Source of the DNA: Saccharothrix carnea | GTDB taxonomy: Bacteria > Actinomycetota > Actinomycetes > Mycobacteriales > Pseudonocardiaceae | DNA length: 64,000 nucleotides | Assembly (NCBI RefSeq): GCF_003014735.1 | Contig: NZ_PYAX01000005.1 | Location: 372,001 to 436,000, forward strand | Reading direction: 5' to 3' | Part shown: positions 8,663 through 16,180 of the stretch, piece by piece | How positions within the stretch are numbered: position 1 is the first letter of the stretch | How the letters are laid out: every line of letters begins with the position of its first letter | Program-made: the position numbers and the translations under genes | Notes under the pieces: model-generated | Told to the model about the DNA's origin: nothing | Database searches by the model: none | Seen by the model: only the letters and a program-made list of their open reading frames with translations

Positions 8663-10414
8663 ATGCCCCACGGTCCGCTAGACCACCGCTACCGCGGCGA
8701 GCACCCCGTCCGCACCCTCCTCTACCTCTTCCACGAGGACCGCGCGAAGCTCGCGCTCGGCGCGGGGGCGTTCTTCGTCAAGCACAGCCCCACCTGGTTG
8801 ACGCCGGTCATCACCGCACACGTGATCGACGTCGTCGTGGAGCGCAAGCCTCCCCTCGGGATCTGGCTCGGCGCGGGACTGCTGCTGGTCATGCTGGTGC
8901 TCAACTACCCGTTCGCCGTCCTCTACACGCGCTGGTGGTACGGCAGCGCGCGCCGCATGGGGCTGCGGATGCGGTCCGCGCTCGGCAGGCGCATGCAGCA
9001 GCTGTCCATCGGCTACCACGCGCGGGTCAGCGCGGGGGTGCTGCAGACGAAGGTCATCCGGGACGTCGAGAGCATCGAGACGTCCACGCAGCAGGTCGGC
9101 GACCAGGGGTTGTCGGCGCTGGCGACGTTGAGCGGCGCGCTGGTCGTGATCGGGTTGAGCGCGCCCGCGTTCCTGCCGGTGTTCCTGCTCGTCGTGCCGG
9201 CGGCGGCGGTGCTGGTGATGTGGCTGCGCGGCAGGCTGCGCGCGTACAACGAGTCGTTCCGGCAGGAGGTCGAGCAGCTGTCGTCCCGGGTCGGCGAGAT
9301 GACCACGCTGATCCCGATCACCCGCGCGCACGGCCTGGAGCGCACCGCCCTCAACCGGATGGACGGCACGCTGCGCCAGGTCTTCGCCGCCGGCATGAGG
9401 CTGGACGGCCTCAACGTCCGCTTCGGTGCGCTGGCGTGGATCCTGCTCAACGCCCTGGGCGTCGGCTGCCTGGCGGGCTCGGCGCTGGCCGCCTACCACG
9501 GCTGGCTGTCCGTCACGCCCGGCGACGTGGTCATGCTCAGCGCCTACTTCGCCTCGCTGACCGGCGCGGTGACCACGTTGATGAGCCTGACGCCGCTGAT
9601 CAGCAAGGGGCTGGAGTCGGTGCGCTCGCTCGGCGAGGTGCTGGAAGCGCCGGACCTGGAGCACAACGCGGGCAAGGCGCAGGTCGACGTCGTGCACGGC
9701 GGCGTGCGGTTCGAGGGCGTCGGGTTCGCCTACCCCGACTCCGGGCGGAAGTCGGTCGACGACTTCAGCCTCGACGTGCGGCCGGGGGAGACGATCGCGC
9801 TGGTCGGCGCGTCCGGCGCGGGCAAGTCGACGGTGGTGAACCTGGTGATCGGGTTCCTGCGGCCGACCGAGGGGCGCATCCTGCTCGACGGTGTCGACAT
9901 GGAGACCTTGGACCTGCGCAGCTACCGCCGGTTCGTCTCGGTGGTGCCGCAGGAGTCGATCCTGTTCGAGGGCACGATCCGGGACAACGTCACCTACGGC
10001 CTGGACGACGTGTCCGAGGACGTGGTGCGGCGGGCGCTGGCCGACGCCAACGCGCTGGAGTTCATCGACCGGCTGCCGACCGGGCTGGACACCGTGGTCG
10101 GCGAGCGCGGCGCGCGGCTGTCGGGCGGGCAGAAGCAGCGGCTGGCGATCGCCCGGGCGCTGATCCGCGACCCGCGCGTGCTGGTGCTGGACGAGGCGAC
10201 TTCCGCGCTGGACACCAAGTCCGAGGCGTTGGTGCAGCAGGCGCTGGCCCGCCTGGTGCACGGCCGCACGGTGTTCGTGGTGGCGCACCGGCTGTCCACG
10301 ATCCGCAACGCCGACCGCATCGTGGTGATGGACGACGGGCGGATCGCGGAGCTCGGCTCGCACGACGAACTGCTCCGGTCCGGTGGCCTCTACGCGCGGG
10401 CGCAGAGCGCGTAG
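8663..10414 (+). CDS. ABC exporter half-transporter (permease-ATPase fusion)
   Basis: 583 residues starting at ATG 8663, preceded by AGGAG. Residues about 25-310 form a six-helix type I exporter transmembrane domain; residues 335-583 form the ATPase with Walker A GASGAGKSTVVN, Q-loop (VPQESILF), signature LSGGQKQRLAIARAL, Walker B VLVLDEATSAL and switch His in VAHRLSTI. All catalytic motifs are intact. The protein would work as a homodimer in the cytoplasmic membrane; the family exports lipids, peptides or drugs. It stands alone and is divergent from the glycan operon, so the cargo could be a glycan precursor or a small molecule; not decidable here. Confidence 0.9.
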   Translation: MPHGPLDHRYRGEHPVRTLLYLFHEDRAKLALGAGAFFVKHSPTWLTPVITAHVIDVVVERKPPLGIWLGAGLLLVMLVLNYPFAVLYTRWWYGSARRMGLRMRSALGRRMQQLSIGYHARVSAGVLQTKVIRDVESIETSTQQVGDQGLSALATLSGALVVIGLSAPAFLPVFLLVVPAAAVLVMWLRGRLRAYNESFRQEVEQLSSRVGEMTTLIPITRAHGLERTALNRMDGTLRQVFAAGMRLDGLNVRFGALAWILLNALGVGCLAGSALAAYHGWLSVTPGDVVMLSAYFASLTGAVTTLMSLTPLISKGLESVRSLGEVLEAPDLEHNAGKAQVDVVHGGVRFEGVGFAYPDSGRKSVDDFSLDVRPGETIALVGASGAGKSTVVNLVIGFLRPTEGRILLDGVDMETLDLRSYRRFVSVVPQESILFEGTIRDNVTYGLDDVSEDVVRRALADANALEFIDRLPTGLDTVVGERGARLSGGQKQRLAIARALIRDPRVLVLDEATSALDTKSEALVQQALARLVHGRTVFVVAHRLSTIRNADRIVVMDDGRIAELGSHDELLRSGGLYARAQSA

Positions 10415-10440
10415 CCGGGGTGGCGCGAAGGGGGCCGGCC

Positions 10441-11010
10441 TCAGCCCTTCTTGGTGAGCAGGGTGGGTCCGACGATGCGGCGCGCGATGCGGCGCAACCG
10501 GCTGCGCGGGGTGGCCGGCGGCGTCTGCTTGGCGGCGGGCGCCCGGGCAGGCTCCACCCCGGACTCGGCCGCTGCGGGACCGGGTGCGGCAGCTGCGGGC
10601 ACTACCGAGGCGGGCGCGAAGGCGGATGGTGCGGGCGCGGAGTCGGCCGCCGGGGAGAACGCCGGAGGTGTGGCGGGGGAGCCGTTGGCGGTCCCGTTCG
10701 ACGTGCCGTTGAGCACGCCGTTGATGGACCCGTTGGCAGTCCCGTTCGGCGTGCCGTTGGCGGACCCGTTCGTGGTGCCGTTGGCCGTGCCGTTCGACTT
10801 GCCGTCGGCGTAGCCGTTCAGCGTGCCGTTCGAGGCGCCGGTCACCGGCTCGAACTTCGTGGTGGCCGCCGCGACCGGCGAGAGGTTGGTCGCGGTCATC
10901 GGTTCGGCGGTGGGCCACGCGGGTTCCCGCGCGGCGGCGACGGGCTGCATGCGGATCGTGGGCGTGTCGTTGGTTCGCTGGGGCTGGGTGGGCACCTGGC
11001 TGGACGTCAC
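10441..11010 (-). CDS. Low-complexity Asn-Gly repeat protein
   Basis: 189 residues if translated from GTG 11010 (GAGG just upstream); a second in-frame GTG lies at 11031. No signal peptide or membrane span is seen. Residues 60-111 are about a dozen Asn-Gly units spaced three or four residues apart (SNGTANGTTNGSANGTPNG), followed by an Ala/Pro-rich stretch and a basic tail (RSRLRRIARRIVGPTLLTKKG). The composition is that of a disordered linker or nucleic-acid/membrane-surface binding tail. Third-position G/C is high on this strand and the frame is stop-free, which supports real coding, but no family is recognised. Confidence 0.55.
   Translation of the reverse strand: MTSSQVPTQPQRTNDTPTIRMQPVAAAREPAWPTAEPMTATNLSPVAAATTKFEPVTGASNGTLNGYADGKSNGTANGTTNGSANGTPNGTANGSINGVLNGTSNGTANGSPATPPAFSPAADSAPAPSAFAPASVVPAAAAPGPAAAESGVEPARAPAAKQTPPATPRSRLRRIARRIVGPTLLTKKG
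10678..10833 (-). repeat. Short in-gene repeat encoding Asn-Gly units
   Basis: About a dozen degenerate copies of a 9-12 nt unit (on the plus strand variants of CCGTT followed by a triplet) encoding xNG(T/S). Variation among units is mostly synonymous or Thr/Ser/Ala changes, as expected from slippage-driven expansion followed by drift. Confidence 0.7.
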
Positions 11011-11055
11011 GCCTCGATCTTGCCAAAACACGTTCGGTGATCCGGTGCCGGGCGA

Positions 11056-11466
11056 TCAGCAGAAGATGAGCCCGCACGGTCTGCGGGTCGTCGTCGTGGT
11101 CCTGGTCGTCGTCGTGGTGGGCCGCCGGGTGGTCGTCGTAGTCGGCCGCGTGGTGGTGGTGGTCGTCACGTTCGACGTGGTGGTGACGGTGGAGGTGGTG
11201 GTCGTCGTCGTGCTCGTGCCGGACGTGGTCGTCGTGGTGGTGGTCGTGCTGGACGAACGGCTGTTCGACGAGGTCGTGGCGGTCGCGGTGATCGTCCGGT
11301 CCGGCTGCTCGCTGCGCTTGACGACCACGATCTCGCCGCCGCCGGTCGGCTCCAGGCCGCGCGGCGCCTTGGTGATGCTCCCGTGCGCCGCCAACAAGGC
11401 GGCCACGGCCGCGCCGAGCAAGGCGCCGAAGGCGAGCCGGCCGGAACCACCCAACGCCGTGAGCAT
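11056..11466 (-). CDS. Thr-rich membrane-anchored mucin-like protein
   Basis: 136 residues from ATG 11466. One N-terminal hydrophobic span (LAFGALLGAAVAALLAA), a short globular piece, then about 75 residues that are mostly Thr with Ser, Arg and Pro, ending RRPCGLIFC. Thr-rich outer stalks of this kind are often O-mannosylated in actinobacteria (family knowledge); the cysteine pair at the extreme C-terminus is unusual. No enzymatic domain. It lies between the Asn-Gly protein and the OsmC gene, each with its own gap, so co-transcription is uncertain. Confidence 0.6.
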   Translation of the reverse strand: MLTALGGSGRLAFGALLGAAVAALLAAHGSITKAPRGLEPTGGGEIVVVKRSEQPDRTITATATTSSNSRSSSTTTTTTTTSGTSTTTTTTSTVTTTSNVTTTTTTRPTTTTTRRPTTTTTRTTTTTRRPCGLIFC

Positions 11467-11567
11467 CCTCAACGACTACCGGCCTCACCCGTCCGGGTCA
11501 AATCTTTCGGGACAACTGGTACCGGCCCGACACTTCGGGTATCGGACCGGTACCACGGGTGCTCCGG

Positions 11568-11993
11568 TCAGACGAGGTTCGCGGTCAGCGTGATCTCGGT
11601 GCCGGTCAGCGCCTTGCTCACCGGGCAGTTCTGCTTGGCGTTCTCGGCCGCCGCGGCGAAGCCCTCGGCGTCGAGCCCGGGCACGACCGCGGTGACGGTC
11701 AGGTGGATGCCGGTGATGCCGGTGCCGGGCTGGAACGTCACCTCGGCCGAGGTGTCGACCTGCTGCGGCGGGGTGCCCGCCTGCGCGAGGCCGTGCGACA
11801 GCGCCATCGAGTAGCAGGACGAGTGCGCCGCCGCGATCAGCTCCTCCGGGCTGGTCTTGCCGTTCGCCGCTTCCGCGCGGGACGGCCAGCTCACGTCGTA
11901 CGTGCCGATGCCCGACGACTCCAGCGCGACGCTGCCCTTGCCCTCCAGCAGGTTGCCTTCCCAGTGCGTGGTCGCCTTGCGGGTGGTGGCCAT
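11568..11993 (-). CDS. OsmC/Ohr-family peroxiredoxin
   Basis: 141 residues from ATG 11993, the normal length of the family. The two redox cysteines are in place: one in AAAHSSCYSMALSHGL (about residue 60) and one in AKQNCPVSKAL (about residue 125). OsmC-like proteins are cytoplasmic homodimers that reduce organic hydroperoxides using lipoyl or thiol partners. The leading MATTRKATTHWEGNL is typical of the OsmC rather than the Ohr branch. It is a single-gene unit next to the tRNA-Gly gene. High confidence in family, moderate in substrate. Confidence 0.92.
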   Translation of the reverse strand: MATTRKATTHWEGNLLEGKGSVALESSGIGTYDVSWPSRAEAANGKTSPEELIAAAHSSCYSMALSHGLAQAGTPPQQVDTSAEVTFQPGTGITGIHLTVTAVVPGLDAEGFAAAAENAKQNCPVSKALTGTEITLTANLV

Positions 11994-12074
11994 GTCTGCA
12001 ACTCCGTCTTCGACGAGGAAACCTTCGACGCCAACCTAATGGTGATCGCGAGCGCGTGCCGGAACCGCATGCGA

Positions 12075-12103
12075 AAGGCCCCCGGTGGGATACCGGGGGC
12101 CTT
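12075..12103 (-). terminator. Intrinsic terminator after tRNA-Gly
   Basis: A perfect 12-bp inverted repeat (AAGGCCCCCGGT / ACCGGGGGCCTT) with a 5-nt loop, 5 bp beyond the 3' end of the tRNA and ending in TTT on the minus strand. Confidence 0.8.
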
Positions 12104-12108
12104 CGAAG

Positions 12109-12181
12109 AGCGGATGACGAGACTCGAACTCGCGACCCTCACCTTGGCAAGGTGATGCGCTACCAACTGCGCTACATCCGC
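12109..12181 (-). tRNA. tRNA-Gly (anticodon GCC)
   Basis: Reading the minus strand, the acceptor arms GCGGATG and CATCCGC pair, the D arm is GCGC..GCGC, the anticodon stem TCACC/GGTGA encloses TTGCCAA with anticodon GCC, and the T loop is the standard GTTCGAG. CCA is not encoded. About 73 nt. A strong terminator follows. Confidence 0.95.
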
Positions 12182-12207
12182 CTGTTGGTGACCACTATAG
12201 ACCACCC

Positions 12208-12606
12208 TCAAACCGCGTTTCGACCGGGGGGTCCCGACTGCGCCAACAGCCGGTCGACCTCGGTCAACCGCTCCTTCGGCCAGCGCCACTCCCACAGCGG
12301 TCTGACCCGGTCGACGACCTCGGCGGGCAGCCACGGCGCCACCTCGTCGCGCAGTTCCCACTCGTCGAACACGTGCTCGTAGAAGCTCACCACGGACGCG
12401 TCGGACAGGAACCGCTCGGGCTGCCGGAAGCACCAGTGCGCGAAGCCGTACACGCGGCCGAGCACCTCGCGGTCGCCGTCGCGGTGCGCCTCCAGCGCCA
12501 GTTGCCACAACTCGGACAGGAACACGTGGCAGGACCACGACTCGCGCTCGACAACGGCGCTCAGCTCGGGGAGGAGGGCGGAAGCCCTTGTGCGCCAATC
12601 GACCAC
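12208..12606 (-). CDS. Small cytoplasmic protein (DUF7674-like)
   Basis: 132 residues from GTG 12606; the reading frame extends 30 codons further upstream, but that extension is Arg-rich and untypical, so the shorter form was chosen. The sequence is helical and Trp-rich, with the pattern WSCHVFLSELWQLALEAHRDGD then VYGFAHWCFRQPE and VVSFYEHVFDEW, similar to the DUF7674 family. No membrane span. The gene stands alone between the tRNA and the sigma factor. Function unknown. Confidence 0.6.
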   Translation of the reverse strand: MVDWRTRASALLPELSAVVERESWSCHVFLSELWQLALEAHRDGDREVLGRVYGFAHWCFRQPERFLSDASVVSFYEHVFDEWELRDEVAPWLPAEVVDRVRPLWEWRWPKERLTEVDRLLAQSGPPGRNAV

Positions 12607-12853
12607 GCGGCGGGAGCCTACTCGTCGCGAACGGGCCCGCAGCGCGATCGGCCACCACCCGACGCCGACCCGTGACCGGCCCGTCACCGACCGCAAGCGC
12701 CCTTGTTGCGGTGCACAGGTGCTGTGATTAGGCCGAACGGCCGACGCGGTCCGGCGGTGTTCGGTATCGGGTCGCTATCACTTCGGCTCGGAACCAGCCG
12801 ACTGTGGCATCTTGGCCAATGGACCACAGGCGGGGCGGGAGGTGCCGGGCGGG

Positions 12854-14209
12854 ATGGCCGGAGATGCCGATTTCGACCGGGAACTGCTCGCCAGGGTCAG
12901 GGCGGGTGACGATGCCGCGTTCGGCGAGCTGTTCACCCGGCACGCCGACGCCGTCCGCCGGTTCGCCCTCCGGCACGTGCGTGAACACGCCGAGGCCGAC
13001 GACCTGACCGCGGAGGCGTTCTTCCGCGTGCTCCAGGCGATCCGCCGGGGCAACGGCCCGACCGACCACGTCCGCACCTACCTGCTGACCGTCGCGCGCC
13101 GGGTGGCGTGGGAGTGGAGCGGGCGGCGGCGTGACGTGCCGGTGGAGGACGAGGAGCTGAGCCAGCGGGTCGAGCCGTTCCCGGACGTCACCGCGAACCG
13201 GCCGGAGCACACGCTGATCTCCCGTGCGTTCACCAGCCTGCCCGAGCGGTGGCGCACGGTGCTGTGGCAGGTCGAGGTGGAGGGCGAGCGGCCGGCAGCG
13301 GTCGCGCCGAGCTTCGGCCTGAGCCCGAACGCGATGGCGGCGCTGGCCCGCCGTGCCCGCGAAGGGCTGCGGGCGGCCTACCTCCAGGCGCACCTGGCCG
13401 CGGACACCGGGCCGCGGGCGTGCAGCTCGGTGGTCGCGAAGCTGGGCACCTACACGGCGGGCGGCGCGCAGGGCGCCGAGCACAAGCGCATCCGCAAGCA
13501 CCTGCAGACCTGCTCCTCCTGCAACGCGCTGCACGCCGAGCTGGTCGAGGTGTGCTCGACGTTGCGGGCGCACGCGGCGAGCATCGCCGTGCCGGTGGCC
13601 GCGACCGCGCTGCTGGGTCCCGCGGTGCTCGGCCCGGCGGTGCTGGGCAAGGCCGCGTGGCTCACCGGGCGGGTGAAGCTGGCGCTGGCGGCCACCGCGT
13701 CAGCCGCGGCCGTGGGGCTGTTCGGGGTGGTGGCGGGCACGTTCACCGGCGCGCCCGGTCCGGCGCTGGTCCAGTCCGGCCCGGACGGCGCGCCCGGCGA
13801 GAACGTGCTGGCGCTGTGCTCGACCGACGCGACCACGACCGTGACCGGCACGGCGACCAGCGAGACGTCCCCGACACCGGTCGACGCGCGGCACGTCGCG
13901 CACCAGGCGAAGACCACGCAGCCGGCCCGGTCGGCGCCGACGACGGTGTCCGCGTCCGTCCCGCCGCGGGTGGAGCCGACGACCACGACCCCGCCCGCCG
14001 TGGCGCGCGTCCTGGACGTGACCACGACGACGACGTCGGTCACCACGTCGGACACGGGCACGGCGCTCCTGGTCACGACGACCACGCCCGCTGTCACCAC
14101 CACCGAGCCGCCCAAGACGGCCGCGACGTCGACCACGTCGTCCAAGCCCACCACCACGCCGACGACCGTGACGCCGCACCCGACACCGGGCCGCCTCCAA
14201 CCGGCGTGA
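12854..14209 (+). CDS. ECF sigma factor fused to zinc anti-sigma domain, membrane span and Thr-rich tail
   Basis: 451 residues from ATG 12854 with GGGAGG 9-15 nt upstream. Region 2 lies at residues 10-85 (DDLTAEAFFRVLQAI), region 4 at about 125-180 (SLPERWRTVLWQVEVEG.., AVAPSFGLSPNAMAALARRARE). Residues 190-223 form a zinc-binding anti-sigma-like motif, H216-x3-C220-x2-C223 with C190 upstream. A membrane span follows at about 275-298, then an outer Thr/Pro-rich tail of 150 residues. So sigma, its putative inhibitor and an external sensor stalk are one polypeptide; release would need cleavage or a conformational change (inference). Stands alone with its own leader of roughly 250 bp. Confidence 0.88.
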   Translation: MAGDADFDRELLARVRAGDDAAFGELFTRHADAVRRFALRHVREHAEADDLTAEAFFRVLQAIRRGNGPTDHVRTYLLTVARRVAWEWSGRRRDVPVEDEELSQRVEPFPDVTANRPEHTLISRAFTSLPERWRTVLWQVEVEGERPAAVAPSFGLSPNAMAALARRAREGLRAAYLQAHLAADTGPRACSSVVAKLGTYTAGGAQGAEHKRIRKHLQTCSSCNALHAELVEVCSTLRAHAASIAVPVAATALLGPAVLGPAVLGKAAWLTGRVKLALAATASAAAVGLFGVVAGTFTGAPGPALVQSGPDGAPGENVLALCSTDATTTVTGTATSETSPTPVDARHVAHQAKTTQPARSAPTTVSASVPPRVEPTTTTPPAVARVLDVTTTTTSVTTSDTGTALLVTTTTPAVTTTEPPKTAATSTTSSKPTTTPTTVTPHPTPGRLQPA

Positions 14210-14295
14210 CGGGCGGGTTTCACCCACGAGGTGCAAGACTTTGCCGGTAGCGTGGAAAGCGCTGAGTGATCGCTCGACGTCTTGAGGAGACGGTG

Positions 14296-14730
14296 ATGAC
14301 GCGGCTGGTGCGCGGAGCTGACGGCCGGATGTGGACGGTGCGCAGCCAGATCGAGTGGCGCAACCCGTCGACGGACGCCGACTTCGAGCACGACGTGAGC
14401 GGCGGCCACGGCCCGGGCGTGCTGATGCTCGCCATCGTCATCGGGATGGGCGTGATCCTGGTGGCGTGGACGCCGCCGGAGGTCGTCGTGCCCGCGTGGC
14501 TGATCGTGGCGCTGGTCCTGGTGTTCCTGTTCTTCCCGGTGCGCTGGGCGGTGCGGCGGCCGTGGCTGGTGGCGGCGGAGTCGAAGAAGACCGAGGAGCT
14601 GCCGCCGGAGCGGTGGGTCGGCTCGGTGCGCGGCTTCCTGACCGTGCGCAACGAGGTCGCCAACGTGGCCCGCAAGATCGAGATGTACTCGCTGCCCGAC
14701 CTGGACGGCCCGCTGCAACCGGTCGACTGA
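14296..14730 (+). CDS. Small two-span membrane protein
   Basis: 144 residues from ATG 14296 with GAGGAGA upstream. After a 40-residue cytosolic start come two hydrophobic helices (VLMLAIVIGMGVILVAW and VVVPAWLIVALVLVFLFFPV) joined by a very short turn, then a basic stretch and a soluble tail of 60 residues (RWVGSVRGFLTVRNEVANVARKIE). No family can be assigned with certainty. It precedes the Nei/Fpg gene by 27 bp in the same direction and may be co-transcribed, though no functional link is evident. Confidence 0.7.
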   Translation: MTRLVRGADGRMWTVRSQIEWRNPSTDADFEHDVSGGHGPGVLMLAIVIGMGVILVAWTPPEVVVPAWLIVALVLVFLFFPVRWAVRRPWLVAAESKKTEELPPERWVGSVRGFLTVRNEVANVARKIEMYSLPDLDGPLQPVD

Positions 14731-14757
14731 TCGCCGTTCACGGGTGACACTGGTCGG

Positions 14758-15621
14758 GTGCCGGAACTGCCCGAGGTCGAGGCGCTCGCCCACCACCTGC
14801 GCGAGCACGCCGTTGGACGGCGCGTGCACCGGGTGGACGTCGCGTCGTTGCAGGTGTTGAAGACGTTCACGCCGCCGTGGACCGATCTCCAGGGGCGCGA
14901 GGTGACCGGCGCGGGCCGGTTCGGCAAGCACCTGGACCTCGACTGCGACGGCGTGCACCTGGTGGTGCACCTGGCGCGGGCGGGGTGGCTGCGCTGGTCG
15001 GAGCACCTGTCGGCGGCACCGCCCAAGCCCGGTCGCGGCCCGTTGGCGCTGCGCGTGCACCTCGGCCCGCCGGGGGAGGGTCCCGGGTTCGACCTGACCG
15101 AGGCGGGCACGAAGAAGGGCCTGGCCGCGTGGGTCGTGCACGACCCGGCGGACGTGCCGGGCATCGCGCGGCTGGGGCCGGACGCGCTGTCGGTGACGCG
15201 CACCCAGCTGGAGGACCTGTTCGCCGGTCGCACCGAGCGGCTGAAGACGGCGCTGACCGACCAGGCGGTGCTGGCGGGCGTCGGCAACGCGTACTCCGAC
15301 GAGATCATGCACACGGCGCGGCTGTCGCCGTACGCGACGGCGGGGAAGCTGCCGGAGGAGGCGTTGGACCGGCTGCACGAGGCGTTGACCAGCGTGCTGA
15401 ACGACGCCGTGGCCCGTTCCGTGGGCCAGTCCGCGGCGACACTGAAGGGTGAGAAGCGGTCGGGGCTGAGGGTGCACGCGCGGACCGGTCTGCCGTGCCC
15501 GGTGTGCGGTGACACGGTGCGCGAGGTCTCGTTCGCGGACAAGGCTTTCCAGTACTGCCCGACGTGCCAGACGGGTGGCAAGCCGCTGGCCGACCGGCGG
15601 ATGTCGCGGTTGCTCAAGTAG
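14758..15621 (+). CDS. Fpg/Nei-family DNA glycosylase/AP lyase
   Basis: 287 residues from GTG 14758. After removal of Met the N-terminal Pro-Glu (MPELPEVE) gives the catalytic proline and glutamate of the Fpg/Nei family, which excise oxidised bases by beta,delta-elimination. The helix-two-turns-helix region is visible (VGNAYSDEIMHTARLSP), and the C-terminal zinc finger is complete: CPVCG, sixteen residues, CPTC. The loop KGEKRSGLRVHARTG precedes it. Sequence resembles the actinobacterial Nei-like branch rather than classic MutM. Cytoplasmic, acts in base-excision repair. Confidence 0.9.
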   Translation: MPELPEVEALAHHLREHAVGRRVHRVDVASLQVLKTFTPPWTDLQGREVTGAGRFGKHLDLDCDGVHLVVHLARAGWLRWSEHLSAAPPKPGRGPLALRVHLGPPGEGPGFDLTEAGTKKGLAAWVVHDPADVPGIARLGPDALSVTRTQLEDLFAGRTERLKTALTDQAVLAGVGNAYSDEIMHTARLSPYATAGKLPEEALDRLHEALTSVLNDAVARSVGQSAATLKGEKRSGLRVHARTGLPCPVCGDTVREVSFADKAFQYCPTCQTGGKPLADRRMSRLLK

Positions 15622-15715
15622 GTCACACGGACGAGTGGCTTGGTCCGTTCGCGGGCTGAGCGCGGCCGAGAGGGGGAACTTCTCCGGGTGTCGGAACGAC
15701 TCACCTGGAGGAGCA

Positions 15716-15982
15716 ATGAACCAGCGCCTCGCCGCCGCGCTGATCGGTACCACCATGGGACTGGCCACGTTCGCCGGTTCGACCATCGCCGTCTCGGCCG
15801 CCGCGCCGGAACCCGCGCCGCCGCAGTTGCAGCAGGACGAGGTCTCGAAGGTGATCTGCCAGGTCCTGGAGCAGCTGAAGCTCGTCGACCACCCGTCGCT
15901 GGCGGACCTGGTGGAGAAGCTGGGGTGCAAGAAGTCCGAGGACCCCACCGAGACCTCGACGTCGGCCCCCACCGGCCGGTGA
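15716..15982 (+). CDS. Small secreted protein
   Basis: 88 residues from ATG 15716, preceded by GGAGGAG. A signal peptide (LAAALIGTTMGLATFAGSTIAVSAAA) is cleaved probably after AAA near residue 29. The mature part is about 58 residues, helical (VSKVICQVLEQLKLVDHPSLADLVEKLGC) with two cysteines that could form one disulfide, and a Thr/Ser/Pro-rich end. No family recognised. The gene stands alone between nei and the lytS-type gene. Confidence 0.75.
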   Translation: MNQRLAAALIGTTMGLATFAGSTIAVSAAAPEPAPPQLQQDEVSKVICQVLEQLKLVDHPSLADLVEKLGCKKSEDPTETSTSAPTGR

Positions 15983-16180
15983 GGGTGTTCTTGGCGAACG
16001 GCGTCGGCGCCGCGGTCGAGGGGCGCGGCCCGAGTGATCGGGTCGCCCCCACTCTCCGTGATCGTGAGGTGCGTTGATCACCCGATCGGGTAAGCGCTCT
16101 GCCACGGTTGCCCCCAATTCATCGGATGTGCACGTCTCGCATCACCGATCCCCTTGCCTATACCGCCCCCACGGCACAGC

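Noticed and set aside
10678..10833. Repeat array considered as CRISPR
   Set aside because: Units are 9-12 nt, without spacers, and encode Asn-Gly in frame.
8678..11488. 936-codon minus-strand open frame
   Set aside because: Shadow across the ABC exporter gene and out of frame with the two small minus genes beyond it.
12075..12103. Hairpin considered as an attenuator of the OsmC gene
   Set aside because: It lies just past the tRNA 3' end, 82 bp before the OsmC start, and ends in T residues on the tRNA strand, so terminator is simpler.
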